Shown here: positions 49,747-59,054 of the stretch, piece by piece
Layout: every line of letters starts with the position of its first letter
How positions within the stretch are numbered: position 1 is the stretch's first letter
From: JAFGRR01 sp964563855
GTDB lineage: Bacteria; Planctomycetota; Phycisphaerae; UBA1845; Fen-1342
Assembly (NCBI GenBank): GCA_964563855.1
Contig: CAZLYU010000008.1
Location: forward strand, 15,308 to 79,307
Length of the DNA stretch: 64,000 bases
Reading direction: 5' to 3'
The notes under the pieces: model-generated
Databases searched by the model: none
Told to the model about the DNA's origin: nothing
The model's input: only the letters and a program-made list of their open reading frames with translations
Position numbers and translations under genes: made by a program

Positions 49747-52186
49747 GCGTGCTCTCATCCGTGACTTGGTTGCCGAATCCGTCCGACGCGCTCGCTTTGG
49801 CCGCGGCTTGCTCGAGTGCTGAGAGGCGCTCTTTGAGACTATCGTCGTGCGGCCACTGATCGATACAGAAGATCAAGTCTAACCGCGCTTCAGCATAGCG
49901 ATTTAGCTGCTCAAACGCATGCGCGCGATTGTTGCGCACCCAGAACTCGGAGTGGCCGGCTTCGAGCGCGGCGTCGTAATAGGGGAGGGCTTCGTCGTAC
50001 TGGCCGTGCCAGGCGAGCGCGAGGCCGTAGAGATAGCTGGCCTCGCCGGACAGCGTCGGGGCGCGCACGACCATGGGTTGCAACAGTTGCAACGCGCGGT
50101 CGGCGCGTTTCTCGGCGAAGGCCTGACGTGCGTCGGCGATGAGCGCGGCTGGGTTGAGGTTGGGGTTTTCCTTGAAGAAGCGCTCGATCTCGGGCGTCCA
50201 GTCTCGGGCGGGAGCGCCGACCGCGACGAAGTCGGATTGTTCTTCGAGCGCAAAGCCGTGGCGCAGCGTGTGGTTGAAGAAGCGCGTGCGACGCTCGGCG
50301 CCGGGGGTGGAGCGGTTTTGCAGCCAGACGATGTACTCGACGTCGGGGGGGATGTCGTTGATCTGCTCATCGACGCGTGTGACGTCGTGTTGAAACCAGA
50401 AGCCGGCGAGCGGGTACTGGTAGGCCTGCGACGCCTCAGCCGACCATCCGTTCTCCGACGCGACCACCGCGATCTTGGTCGGCGGGGCGTAGGCGAATCG
50501 TTCGTAGACGAGATCCCAATAGCCGTAGGGATCGACGTGACGCTGATAGAGCGCAGGCGCGGCGGCGAAGAGCGCGATGACGAGCGCGCCGGCGACGCCG
50601 AGTCGGCCCGCGGTCGGCGCGTGTCGCCAGAACAGCGTGAGGAGGAGGGCGACGGTCGCCGCGGATAGCAGGATGAGAATGGCGAGCGTGGAACTGTCGG
50701 CGAAGGCGTGCTCTAGTTGTCGCAGGAGCCAAGGGAGGGCGAGCAGAAGTGCGATGACGCGCGGCGTGATGACGCCGAACTGCAGTTCGGTGAGGCGTAG
50801 GGCGAGGAGAGCCGAGAGCCAGACGGTCGCGATCGCGTAGCGCAGACTGCCGAGCTGCGAGAGGTAGATGTACTCGTTGGGGTCGGTGGTGGCGCTGGCC
50901 GACCACGGCGCTCGGATGTAGAGCAGCCAACCGAGCGCGAGCAGGGCGGCGAGCCAGGCGAGTTCGGGGCGAGGAACGGCTCGACGCCGCACCCACATGA
51001 AAACGACGATGACCGCGAATGCGACGGCGGCGGCGATGCTCACAAGAATGAGGAGGGGCAGTACGGGGCCGATGACTTCGAGATTGTCGTTGATGGTGCG
51101 CCAGAGCCCTGGCTGGCTGATGCGTTCGAGAATCGAGGTGCCGCGCAGATCCCACTGGCCGGGGAAGATCTCACGGTCGCCGATGGCGAGGCGCACGGGC
51201 CCGAAGGGGTTGTTTCCGATGAGATAGTTGCGGACGAACACGTAGCCGGAGGTGGGCGCGATGGTGAGGAGCGCAGCGCCGAGGCACGTGAGCACGCCCC
51301 AGCGGCCGCGCCAGAGCGTGCGAGGGGCGAGCAACGTGAGGGCTCCACACGCGGCGATGAGATAGAACACGCCGGTGTATTTCGTGAAGCAGACTGCTGA
51401 TCCGGCCACGAACAGCATGGCGGTGCAGCGGTCCATGCGCTGCGCCGTGACGCGGACGCCGGCGGCGGCGACAGTGAGGGCGCCGGCGGCGATGAAGGCG
51501 TCGTTCTTCCACGTAGCGACGCCGGCGTTGCCGCTCCAGAACGCGTAGTAGCCAACGCCGGCGAGCCCGAGGATGGTTGCGGTCCAGCGGTCGAGCTTGA
51601 TCTCGCGGGCGACGACGAGCACGGCGATGACGGCGGCGATCTTCGCTTTGAGCGTGCCCCACCAGAACAGGGCTTTGCTCTGGGCGATCACGATCGCGGG
51701 CAGGTAGGTCGACTCCCAGGTCATGGGATAGCCGACATAGCCCAGCAGGCCCGCGGGTGCGTAAACGAACTGCATCAGCATGTCGTAGTAGCCGAGCGAG
51801 TCGACTTCCTCGATGCGGCGCACCTGGGTGGCGGCGAGCGTGAGCAGCAGAACCGCGGCGCAGCAGTGCACGAATGCATACCGGGGGTCGTTGGATGGCT
51901 GCACCATACGCTGCAGCAGTCGCCACGTGGCCCCGCCGCGCGTCAGCAGAATCGCGACGGCGGTGAGCAGCGCGGCGCCGGTGAGGGTCCAGGCTTCGGG
52001 CAGCGGCGTGAACAGCGCGAGGAGCACGAGCACAGCCTGGAGCAAGGCGCTGAACAGGAGGGTGATCAGCCAGGCATGAGGACGCGGGATGCGGTCGGGT
52101 CCGGCGAGCGACACGACGCCGACCGCCGTGAGCAGGACACAGAGTTCGAAGCTGACGAACCAGGCGAGGTGGTATGTGCTCTCCAC
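49730..52186 (-). CDS. GT-C-like membrane protein with C-terminal TPR
   Basis: 818 residues. Twelve or so helices through residue about 560 with ERIISQ-type loops, then a soluble region from about 600. EEVDSLGYYDMLMQFVYAP is the acidic loop typical of GT-C enzymes. The C-terminal 180 residues form TPR-like units (ADRALQLLQPMVVRAPTLSG, YLYGLALAWHGQYDEALPYY, NNRAHAFEQLNRYAEARLDL). GTG 52186 is chosen as start because the frame's earlier residues (to 52264) do not look like a protein N-terminus. It overlaps the methyltransferase start, so the two are coupled. Confidence 0.8.
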   Translation of the reverse strand: MESTYHLAWFVSFELCVLLTAVGVVSLAGPDRIPRPHAWLITLLFSALLQAVLVLLALFTPLPEAWTLTGAALLTAVAILLTRGGATWRLLQRMVQPSNDPRYAFVHCCAAVLLLTLAATQVRRIEEVDSLGYYDMLMQFVYAPAGLLGYVGYPMTWESTYLPAIVIAQSKALFWWGTLKAKIAAVIAVLVVAREIKLDRWTATILGLAGVGYYAFWSGNAGVATWKNDAFIAAGALTVAAAGVRVTAQRMDRCTAMLFVAGSAVCFTKYTGVFYLIAACGALTLLAPRTLWRGRWGVLTCLGAALLTIAPTSGYVFVRNYLIGNNPFGPVRLAIGDREIFPGQWDLRGTSILERISQPGLWRTINDNLEVIGPVLPLLILVSIAAAVAFAVIVVFMWVRRRAVPRPELAWLAALLALGWLLYIRAPWSASATTDPNEYIYLSQLGSLRYAIATVWLSALLALRLTELQFGVITPRVIALLLALPWLLRQLEHAFADSSTLAILILLSAATVALLLTLFWRHAPTAGRLGVAGALVIALFAAAPALYQRHVDPYGYWDLVYERFAYAPPTKIAVVASENGWSAEASQAYQYPLAGFWFQHDVTRVDEQINDIPPDVEYIVWLQNRSTPGAERRTRFFNHTLRHGFALEEQSDFVAVGAPARDWTPEIERFFKENPNLNPAALIADARQAFAEKRADRALQLLQPMVVRAPTLSGEASYLYGLALAWHGQYDEALPYYDAALEAGHSEFWVRNNRAHAFEQLNRYAEARLDLIFCIDQWPHDDSLKERLSALEQAAAKASASDGFGNQVTDESTHVANH

Positions 52187-52342
52187 GAGAAGGCGCCTTT
52201 CGCGAAGGGTCCCGCCGCAGTTCGTCGCGGTCCGAGAGGTTAGCACGGTGATGAAGCGCGTCAACGCCGTGTGGATGCTTGCCGCGCGGGGGCGGTTCGC
52301 TGAAACTTTGTGCGGGATTGATCATCGCTGGACTGTTACGGC

Positions 52343-53056
52343 ATGTCATTGAATGAGACCGTTATTCTCGCGGGGGGCGTGGGTTCGCGGCTGCGGGGCG
52401 TGATTGCGGATCGTCCGAAGCCGATGGCGGATGTCGCGGGGCGGCCGTTCCTGGCGTACATCCTGGATCATGTGGCGGCGTGTGGGGGGCGCGAGGTGGT
52501 GCTGTCGGTCGGCTACAAGCACGAGATGATCAGCGACCACTTCGGTGAGCACTATCGCGATCTTCGGCTGCGCTACTGCGTGGAGCGCGAACGGCTGGGC
52601 ACGGGCGGCGGCGTCAAGCTGGCGCTGGGAGTGTGCCGCGACGATCAGGTGCTGGTGCTCAATGGCGACACGCTGTTTCGTGCTGACTACGGCGCGCTGG
52701 CGGCGGCCCATCGCGAGCATGACGCGCGGCTGACGCTGGGTCTGAAGGCGATGGACGATTGTGGGCGGTATGGTCGGGTGGAGCTGGATGACGCGGGCCG
52801 CGTGACCGGATTTCTGGAGAAGCAAGCGCAGGTGAGCGGTCTCATCAACGCGGGGGTGTATGTCATGCAGCGGGAGTGGTATCTCGGCTTGCCGACACCG
52901 GCGGTGTTTTCATTCGAGCAGGATGTGATGGAGCCGGGGGCTGCGGAGGGCGGTTTTTGGGGGGTCGCGTCGGATGCGTACTTCATCGACATTGGCATTC
53001 CGGAAGACTACGCGCGGGCGCAGCGCGAGTTGCCGGCGCTGGGTCGATCTGCTTGA
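52343..53056 (+). CDS. hddC: HddC-like heptose-1-phosphate nucleotidyltransferase
   Basis: 237 residues. VILAGGVGSRLRGVIADRPK is the nucleotide-binding start of the RmlA-like superfamily, with the SRLRG-x-DRPKP spacing seen in HddC-type GDP-D-glycero-D-manno-heptose enzymes; VLNGDTLFRADYGALAAAHR and INAGVYVMQREW are further signatures. It activates a sugar 1-phosphate with GTP or similar. With gmhA and gmhB only 6 kb away it most likely makes the GDP-D-heptose donor, but mannose or another sugar cannot be ruled out. The next gene overlaps its stop as TTGA. Confidence 0.78.
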   Translation: MSLNETVILAGGVGSRLRGVIADRPKPMADVAGRPFLAYILDHVAACGGREVVLSVGYKHEMISDHFGEHYRDLRLRYCVERERLGTGGGVKLALGVCRDDQVLVLNGDTLFRADYGALAAAHREHDARLTLGLKAMDDCGRYGRVELDDAGRVTGFLEKQAQVSGLINAGVYVMQREWYLGLPTPAVFSFEQDVMEPGAAEGGFWGVASDAYFIDIGIPEDYARAQRELPALGRSA

Positions 53057-53931
53057 GCAGGTCCCGTACGCCGCGGGCGGGCGAAGATCGGGCGCCGCGC
53101 ATTTCGGTTATCACTCCTTGTCTCAACGACGCCCGCTATCTGCCCGAGACGCTGCGGTCGATCCACGGGCAGCGGTATCCAGCGCTCGAACACATCGTGA
53201 TTGACGGCGGCTCGACGGATGGCTCGCGCGAGATCATCGCGGCGGCTGAAGCGCGACTGGCGTATTGGGTGTCGGAGCCCGACGCGGGGCACGCGGATGC
53301 GCTGTGGAAGGGGCTCTCGCGAGCGACTGGCGAGCTCGTGACGTGGGTGTGCAGCAATGATGTCTTGTTGCCGGGCGCGTTGCAGACCGTTTCCGATTTC
53401 TTTGTGCGGCATTCGCGTGTTTCGTGGGCGGCGGGGCATGGGCTGATGATTGACCCTGAGTCGCGGGTGCGGGCGCGGCTGTGGGCGGCGCCGATTTCGC
53501 TGAGCAGCCTGCTTTACTGGCTTCCGTGGGGCGTCATTCAGCCGGCGGTGTTCATGCGGCGGGGGGCGTTGGCGGCGGTGGGTGGGGTGGATCGTGAGCG
53601 ACACGTATCGGTCGATACAGACCTGCTGATTCGCATGGCGCGGCGATTTGGCCCGCCGGCGCGGATCAATGCGTTCCTGGCGGCGTTGCGTGACCACCCG
53701 GACAGTCAGACACATCGCAGAATGGCGGAGGTGCAAGCGGCGGATGAGGAGATTCGGCGTCGGGCGGGACGCACGCGCCTGCCGCCCGCGATTGCCGGTC
53801 TGATTTTCAAGGCCTATGATGTCGCGCACGTGCTCTACCAACGCTGGCGAGACCGCGTCGGCAAGTCGGGCTACGAGTTAGGCACGGTGCTCACGACAAC
53901 CGAGAGGTCTTCCGCGTGGACAGAGTGCTGA
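53053..53931 (+). CDS. GT2-family glycosyltransferase
   Basis: 292 residues. ISVITPCLNDARYLPETLRS begins the GT-A fold; IVIDGGSTDGSREIIAAAEA, WVSEPDAGHADALWKGLSRA and WVCSNDVLLPGAL (metal-binding acidic region) are typical of WcaA/SpsA-type enzymes. TTG 53053 starts it with a 4-base overlap on the nucleotidyltransferase stop. The start is unusual but the coupled context fits. The sugar is unknown; heptose is a possibility if the preceding gene makes it. Confidence 0.82.
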   Translation: MSRSRTPRAGEDRAPRISVITPCLNDARYLPETLRSIHGQRYPALEHIVIDGGSTDGSREIIAAAEARLAYWVSEPDAGHADALWKGLSRATGELVTWVCSNDVLLPGALQTVSDFFVRHSRVSWAAGHGLMIDPESRVRARLWAAPISLSSLLYWLPWGVIQPAVFMRRGALAAVGGVDRERHVSVDTDLLIRMARRFGPPARINAFLAALRDHPDSQTHRRMAEVQAADEEIRRRAGRTRLPPAIAGLIFKAYDVAHVLYQRWRDRVGKSGYELGTVLTTTERSSAWTEC

Positions 53932-54851
53932 TTACCGGCGGCGCCGGTTACCTGGGTTCGATCATCACGCCGCGGCTGCTCGAGGCCGGTTTTCAGGTGA
54001 CGGTGCTCGACAACCTGACGTACGGGCAGCCGGCGCTTCTGGCGAGCTGCTCGAACCCGAACTTCGATTTTGTGAAGGCGGATGTTTGCGACACGGGGCG
54101 GGTGTCGGAACTGCTCGGCGACTTCGACATCATCATTCCGCTCGCGGCGGTGGTGGGTGCGCCGGCGTGCAAGCAGAACCCGCGCGTAGCGCGCATGATC
54201 AACCGCGAAGCGGTCGAGCATCTCGCCCAACGCGTTTCAAGGCAACAACGCGTGCTGTTTCCCACCACCAACAGCGGCTACGGCGTCGGCGAGAAAGACG
54301 CCTACTGCACCGAGGAGACGCCGCTGCGGCCGGTTTCGCAGTATGGCGAGGACAAGGTGGCGGCGGAGGCGTGTCTGCTGGAGACGGGCAAGGCGGTGAC
54401 GTTTCGGCTGGCGACGGTATTCGGCGCAGCGCCGCGCATGCGTCTCGACCTGCTGGTGAATGACTTCACCTATCGCGCGGATCGCGATCGCTGCATCGTG
54501 CTGTTTGAAGAGCACTTTCGGCGGAACTACATCCACATTCGCGATGTCGCGGAAGCGTTTTTGTTCGGCATCGAGCACTACGACCAGATGTGCGGCCAGC
54601 CGTTCAATGTGGGGTTGAGCGAGGCGAATCTGACGAAGCGGCAACTGTGCGAGAAGATCAAGGAGCACGTGCCGGACTTCACGATCATGTCGGCGGCGAT
54701 TGGTGAAGACCCGGACAAGCGCGACTATCTGGTGAGCAACGCCAAGATCGAGGGGCTTGGTTGGCGTCCGCGCTACTCGCTGGACGATGGCATTCGTGAG
54801 TTGCTCAAGGCGTTTCGGATGATGAAGGTGAATCCCTACGCCAACGTCTAG
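53916..54851 (+). CDS. Extended SDR sugar-nucleotide epimerase/dehydratase
   Basis: 311 residues. The Rossmann start VLITGGAGYLGS (NAD-binding, residues 4-15) and catalytic Y143-x3-K147 in SQYGEDKVAA with the upstream TTNSGYG (117-123) are complete. It acts on a nucleotide sugar, as epimerase, reductase or dehydratase; the exact type is not clear. GTG 53916 has GAGAGG about 8 bases upstream and overlaps the GT2 gene by 16 bases. It precedes a glycosyltransferase pair and an ABC exporter, so it likely modifies a donor for the polysaccharide. Confidence 0.88.
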   Translation: MDRVLITGGAGYLGSIITPRLLEAGFQVTVLDNLTYGQPALLASCSNPNFDFVKADVCDTGRVSELLGDFDIIIPLAAVVGAPACKQNPRVARMINREAVEHLAQRVSRQQRVLFPTTNSGYGVGEKDAYCTEETPLRPVSQYGEDKVAAEACLLETGKAVTFRLATVFGAAPRMRLDLLVNDFTYRADRDRCIVLFEEHFRRNYIHIRDVAEAFLFGIEHYDQMCGQPFNVGLSEANLTKRQLCEKIKEHVPDFTIMSAAIGEDPDKRDYLVSNAKIEGLGWRPRYSLDDGIRELLKAFRMMKVNPYANV

Positions 54852-54874
54852 CGTCTAGGGGAGAGAGCGCGGCG

Positions 54875-56926
54875 GTGACCAAGTTCATCCTGATCGACCA
54901 TTCGACGCGCGGCTATGGCGGGCATCACTTCGAGTATGCGTCGCACGTGCTCGATGCGGCGCGGGCGGCTGGATTTGATCCGTCGTTCGCGGTCCATCAG
55001 TCGTTTGATCTAGGAAGCGAGTCGCCGCCGTGGCCGATCATCCCGGCGTTTGAGCACGGGTTCTGGCCGTCGCTGGCGCTCGCGGCGTTGCAGCCGGTGC
55101 AGCCGAGTCGGTGGGATGAGACCCGGATCCGGGTGAAGTACAGCGCGACGGGGCAGCGCGCCGCGTTGCTGCGCGCGCTGGTCGACGACGTCACGCCGGC
55201 GGAGATCATTCAGCGATCGGACCGGCAGGCGGCGATGATGGGCGAGCTGGCGCTGCTGGCGGCGGTGCGCTATCCGGTGTTTGTCGGTCGCTCGGGGGCG
55301 GCGCTGTTGGCGGAAGTTTTCCGTCCGCTGCAGGGCTATGGTCGCGCCGTTGGTCAGCGGCTGTGGATGTTCGGGCGCGAGCTGCTCTATCCGTTCAAGG
55401 CGTTCGGCTATCTCGATCGCGTGCGTGAGCGGAAGTGGGAGGTCGGTCTGCAGCAGGCATTTGCCGAGGGCATGCGGCGCGTCGATGAGGCGGTGGGCGT
55501 CGACGAGAACGCGCTGGTGTTCATTCCGACGTTGTCGCACCGCGACATGCTGGGATTGGCGCGGTTTCTCCAGGCGCATCCGCATGCGAACGCCGCCGCG
55601 TGGCACCTGCTGTTTCGTCGCAACCTGCTGGAAGGGCGCGAGACGGACTATGTTCACCAGTCGGACGAACTTCGTCGCGAAGCGCGGGCGTTTCACCAGT
55701 TTCGGCGGGAGGCGCCGAGCGCGAGCGTGCGGTTCTGGACCGACACGGACCGCTTGACGGATCAGCACAATCTGCTGGGGGCCCAGCGTTTTCGCACGCT
55801 GCCGATCCCGACGAACCCGGCGTTGCGTCAGCCGCGTTCGGCGCGTGGGCGGGATCGCCTGCGGGTGGTTTACGCCGGCGACGCCCGCGTTGAGAAGGGC
55901 TTTCACGTGTTGCCGCATCTGGTGCGGACCGCGCTGCAGGATCCGGAGCTACGCGACCGGGTGGAGTTCGTGATTCAAGCGAACTTCGCCCATGCGCGAC
56001 CGCAGGACGGGGCGGACGAACTGCTGGCCCGCGAAGCGTTGGAGGAGCTGAACTCGGAGCACGTGCGTCTGCTGCGTGAGCCGTTGAGTTCGCAGGCGTA
56101 TCTCGATCTGGTGACCAGCGCCGACATCCTGCTGATCATGTATGACCCGGAGCGGTATTACGCGCGCAGTTCCGGTGTGCTGATCGAAGCGCTCTTGGCG
56201 GGCATTCCGTTTCTAACGACCGCTGGCTCGTGGATGGCGGAGCAACTGGCGCCGGCGCAGTACGCATACGCGCTCGACGCCGCAGCGCGCGTGGATGAGG
56301 TGTCGCGGCTCAACGGTCCGATGATCGATTGGCTGGGCGCGGGTCCGCTGTTGGATGGCGCCGATCTGTCATTCGACGGGCGAGATCGGCGAGCGGCGGC
56401 GTTTCTGCCGCGACCGACGCGCGCGACGCACGTGCTGATGAGCTTCGATCGGCCGGAGGATCTTGGCGCCCACCTGCATGCGTTCGTGACGTTCTGTCGG
56501 CGTCGTGGATGGCGCACGGGCGAAAACGTCAATTGGAAGGAGCTCACACCGCTGGAGCGGTACACCTATGAAGATCTCGCCAGCTCGGAGCAGATTCTTT
56601 CGCCCGCTCGCGACGCGGATCGGTGCGCGATGTTGTGCTCGGCGCCGGCGGACGCGGATTCGGTGTATCTGAGCCTCGCGCCGGCCTATGCGAGTGATCA
56701 GCTGGTCACCGCGGGCAACTTCAGCGTCAGCTTTTTGAACGATCGGGGCGCGGGGCTCGCGACCAGTGCGGTCGCCGAGACGTATGTGTCGTCGAGCGAC
56801 CCGCTGACGCGTTTTCGTTCGCTCGTGCGGAACTATGAGCACTACGCCGCCACCGCCCGCGCCCATGCGGAGCGCGTGCGTGAGTGGCACGCGGCGGAGC
56901 AGCTTGTGCGGGAGTTGTCGTCATGA
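54875..56926 (+). CDS. Large glycosyltransferase-like protein, unusual
   Basis: 683 residues. The C-terminal half reads like a GT-B domain: LRVVYAGDARVEKGFHVLPH, VEFVIQANFAHARPQD, LVTSADILLIMYDPERYYAR and SSGVLIEALLAGIPFLTTAG. The N-terminal 300 residues start GGHHFEYASHVLDAARAAGF and are not recognised; the last 130 residues are also unassigned. The GTG start has GGGAGAG upstream. The stop overlaps the next gene as ATGA. It is longer than usual GT4 enzymes (about 380 residues), so extra domains are present. Probably an O-polysaccharide assembly enzyme; specificity unknown. Confidence 0.75.
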   Translation: MTKFILIDHSTRGYGGHHFEYASHVLDAARAAGFDPSFAVHQSFDLGSESPPWPIIPAFEHGFWPSLALAALQPVQPSRWDETRIRVKYSATGQRAALLRALVDDVTPAEIIQRSDRQAAMMGELALLAAVRYPVFVGRSGAALLAEVFRPLQGYGRAVGQRLWMFGRELLYPFKAFGYLDRVRERKWEVGLQQAFAEGMRRVDEAVGVDENALVFIPTLSHRDMLGLARFLQAHPHANAAAWHLLFRRNLLEGRETDYVHQSDELRREARAFHQFRREAPSASVRFWTDTDRLTDQHNLLGAQRFRTLPIPTNPALRQPRSARGRDRLRVVYAGDARVEKGFHVLPHLVRTALQDPELRDRVEFVIQANFAHARPQDGADELLAREALEELNSEHVRLLREPLSSQAYLDLVTSADILLIMYDPERYYARSSGVLIEALLAGIPFLTTAGSWMAEQLAPAQYAYALDAAARVDEVSRLNGPMIDWLGAGPLLDGADLSFDGRDRRAAAFLPRPTRATHVLMSFDRPEDLGAHLHAFVTFCRRRGWRTGENVNWKELTPLERYTYEDLASSEQILSPARDADRCAMLCSAPADADSVYLSLAPAYASDQLVTAGNFSVSFLNDRGAGLATSAVAETYVSSSDPLTRFRSLVRNYEHYAATARAHAERVREWHAAEQLVRELSS

Positions 56927-58140
56927 TGGTCGCGTGCATGTCGGACATCAGCATTGGCTATGGGTCGCCGCAGTTGGTGCATATGACGCGTTCGCTGCAC
57001 GGGTTGCTGGGGCGGGCTGACGACCGACCGTTGATTCTCGAGACGGATCAGGCGGTTCGGCCGCCGGTGCACGGGTTGTTTCCGGATGTCGAGGTGCTGC
57101 GGCTTGCGACGCGTTTCGATGTGTTTCATCGCTCGCAACATGGCAAGATCGACTATGTGCGGCAGTGTGCGCGCGTCCTGAACGACCGCCGGCCGGATGT
57201 GCTGCTGCTCAGCAACAGCTTTTGTTTGCCGGTCTTGTGGCTGTTGGACTATCGGCCGCGGTTGACGATTCTGTACATGCTGGAGATGCCGGAGGCGTTT
57301 GGTCCGAGTCGCGAGGAGTCGCGGATCAACCTGAGCGCTCGCGACCGGCTGGATCTGGTAATCTACCCGGAGCACCACCGCGCCAAGGCGCACCTCAACG
57401 CGTTCGGCTATCACGCGAAGCCGCACGTGCTGATCTACAACGCCTCGCCGACGGCGGCGGAGCCTCCGAAGCCCGCGAGCGAACGCAACGGGCGTTTTCT
57501 GCATCAGGGCACAGTGCAGCGCGGCCTCACGGGTGGAGAGTTTTACCTTGACGAAATGGTGCAGCGGTTGCCGATCGACCTGTACGGTCTGATCGAGGGC
57601 GGGGATCCGGTGTTTCGCCGCGCCATTACGCAGTTGGGTCGCGGCGTGCGCTATCGGGGCTATGTCGACAGCAAGGCGCTCGCGGCGCTGCGTCGCGACT
57701 ACGCGTGGACGATCGTCTATTGGGCGCCCGACTCGCCCAACACGCGCTACGCGTGCCCGAACAAGTTCTTCGAGTCGATCGCGGCGGGGATCCCCGTGGT
57801 CACGGCGCCGCACCCGCAGACGCGGATGCTGGTGGAGCAGTACGGCTGCGGGGTGATTCTTGACGACTGGTCGCTATCGGCGTTTGTGCGCGGCTTGACG
57901 AAAGCACGCGATCTCATCGGTTCGTCAAAGTACGTCGAGATGGTGCGGCGTTGCGAGTGGGCGCACGCGCTCGAGTTGAACTGGGACGCGCAGTTCGCGC
58001 GCGTGGCGCGCAAGCTGCGGGCGATGGGGGTCGGCGTCGCCCCGCGCAGCGCTGCAGAGGAAGACGTCGTCCGTCCCCAATTGACGCAACCCATGGCGCA
58101 GGAAGCCGCAGCGCTGCACGTGTCGGCGCGCAAGACCTGA
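56923..58140 (+). CDS. Glycosyltransferase, GT4-like
   Basis: 405 residues. A GT-B-like N-terminus (ISIGYGSPQLVHMTRSLHGL) and C-terminal SPNTRYACPNKFFESIAAG with IPVVTAPHPQTRMLVEQYGC match the donor-binding part of many polysaccharide glycosyltransferases. The EGGDPVFRRAITQLGRGVRY segment is typical too. The ATG overlaps the previous stop as ATGA, so the two likely act in sequence. It is followed 56 bases later by the exporter permease. Confidence 0.85.
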   Translation: MMVACMSDISIGYGSPQLVHMTRSLHGLLGRADDRPLILETDQAVRPPVHGLFPDVEVLRLATRFDVFHRSQHGKIDYVRQCARVLNDRRPDVLLLSNSFCLPVLWLLDYRPRLTILYMLEMPEAFGPSREESRINLSARDRLDLVIYPEHHRAKAHLNAFGYHAKPHVLIYNASPTAAEPPKPASERNGRFLHQGTVQRGLTGGEFYLDEMVQRLPIDLYGLIEGGDPVFRRAITQLGRGVRYRGYVDSKALAALRRDYAWTIVYWAPDSPNTRYACPNKFFESIAAGIPVVTAPHPQTRMLVEQYGCGVILDDWSLSAFVRGLTKARDLIGSSKYVEMVRRCEWAHALELNWDAQFARVARKLRAMGVGVAPRSAAEEDVVRPQLTQPMAQEAAALHVSARKT

Positions 58141-58196
58141 AGCGCGCCGCCCCCGAAATCCATCGCCCGCCGGCCCAAGCAGCATGAGGCATCACG

Positions 58197-59036
58197 ATGT
58201 CGCTCGCGCCCGCCAGTGAAGTCATCTACGATTCCGCGCGTCGCGGGGGCCGCTGGTGGGCGGAGATGGCCGATTGCTGGCGGTATCGCGCGCTGATCAG
58301 TCAGTTGGTGCGGCGCGACCTCGTCACGCGTTACAAGCGTTCGGTGCTCGGCGTCGTATGGACGATGCTGCACCCGTTGGGAATGATGCTCATTCTGACG
58401 CTGGTGTTCGCCAACCTGATGCGCGAACACACGCTGCACAGCTATTCCGCATATGTGCTGACCGGGCTGATCGCGTGGAACTTTTTCTCGCAGACGACGG
58501 GGCACGCGATCACGACGCTGTTGTGGGGCGGGGCCCTGCTACAACGCGTGTACATGCCGCCGACGTCTTTCGCGATCGCGGCGGCGGGGGCCAACATCAT
58601 CAATCTCGGCCTGGCCTGCCTGCCGCTGCTGGTGGTGCTGCTGGCGACGGGCGTGCCGATCACGTCGGCGGTTGCGTTCGTTCCGATCTCTGTCGCGATC
58701 AGCGCGATGTTCGCGTTGGGCATGGCGCTGCTGGTGTCGGCGCTGGCGATTACGTACTACGACGTTGCTGAGATGTACCAGATCATCTTGATGGGCTGGA
58801 TGTATCTCACGCCGATTCTGTATCCGCCGGACATCTATCCAGAGCGCTATGCGTGGTACTTGTTGAATTTGAATCCGATGCACCACATGGTGCACTTGAT
58901 GCGTGTGCCGCTGTACTTCGGCCGGCTGCCGACCGTGGCGGAGTTCTTGCCGGCGGCGTTGATTGCGGTTGTCACGCTGGTGGTCGGCTGGATCGTGTTC
59001 ACGCGACGGGCCGACGTGATTGCGTATCGCGTGTGA
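58197..59036 (+). CDS. ABC-2 type polysaccharide export permease (Wzm-like)
   Basis: 279 residues. LISQLVRRDLVTRYKRSVLG and VVWTMLHPLGMMLILTLVFA begin the typical Wzm/TagG permease; six helices follow, with a DVAEMYQIILMGWMYLTPIL and YPPDIYPERYAWYLLNLNPM signature near the end. With the ATPase downstream it moves an undecaprenyl-linked polysaccharide across the inner membrane. GAGG lies 8 bases before the ATG. Start of a two-gene exporter operon. Confidence 0.92.
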   Translation: MSLAPASEVIYDSARRGGRWWAEMADCWRYRALISQLVRRDLVTRYKRSVLGVVWTMLHPLGMMLILTLVFANLMREHTLHSYSAYVLTGLIAWNFFSQTTGHAITTLLWGGALLQRVYMPPTSFAIAAAGANIINLGLACLPLLVVLLATGVPITSAVAFVPISVAISAMFALGMALLVSALAITYYDVAEMYQIILMGWMYLTPILYPPDIYPERYAWYLLNLNPMHHMVHLMRVPLYFGRLPTVAEFLPAALIAVVTLVVGWIVFTRRADVIAYRV

Positions 59037-59054
59037 TCGCTTGAGGAACGCATC

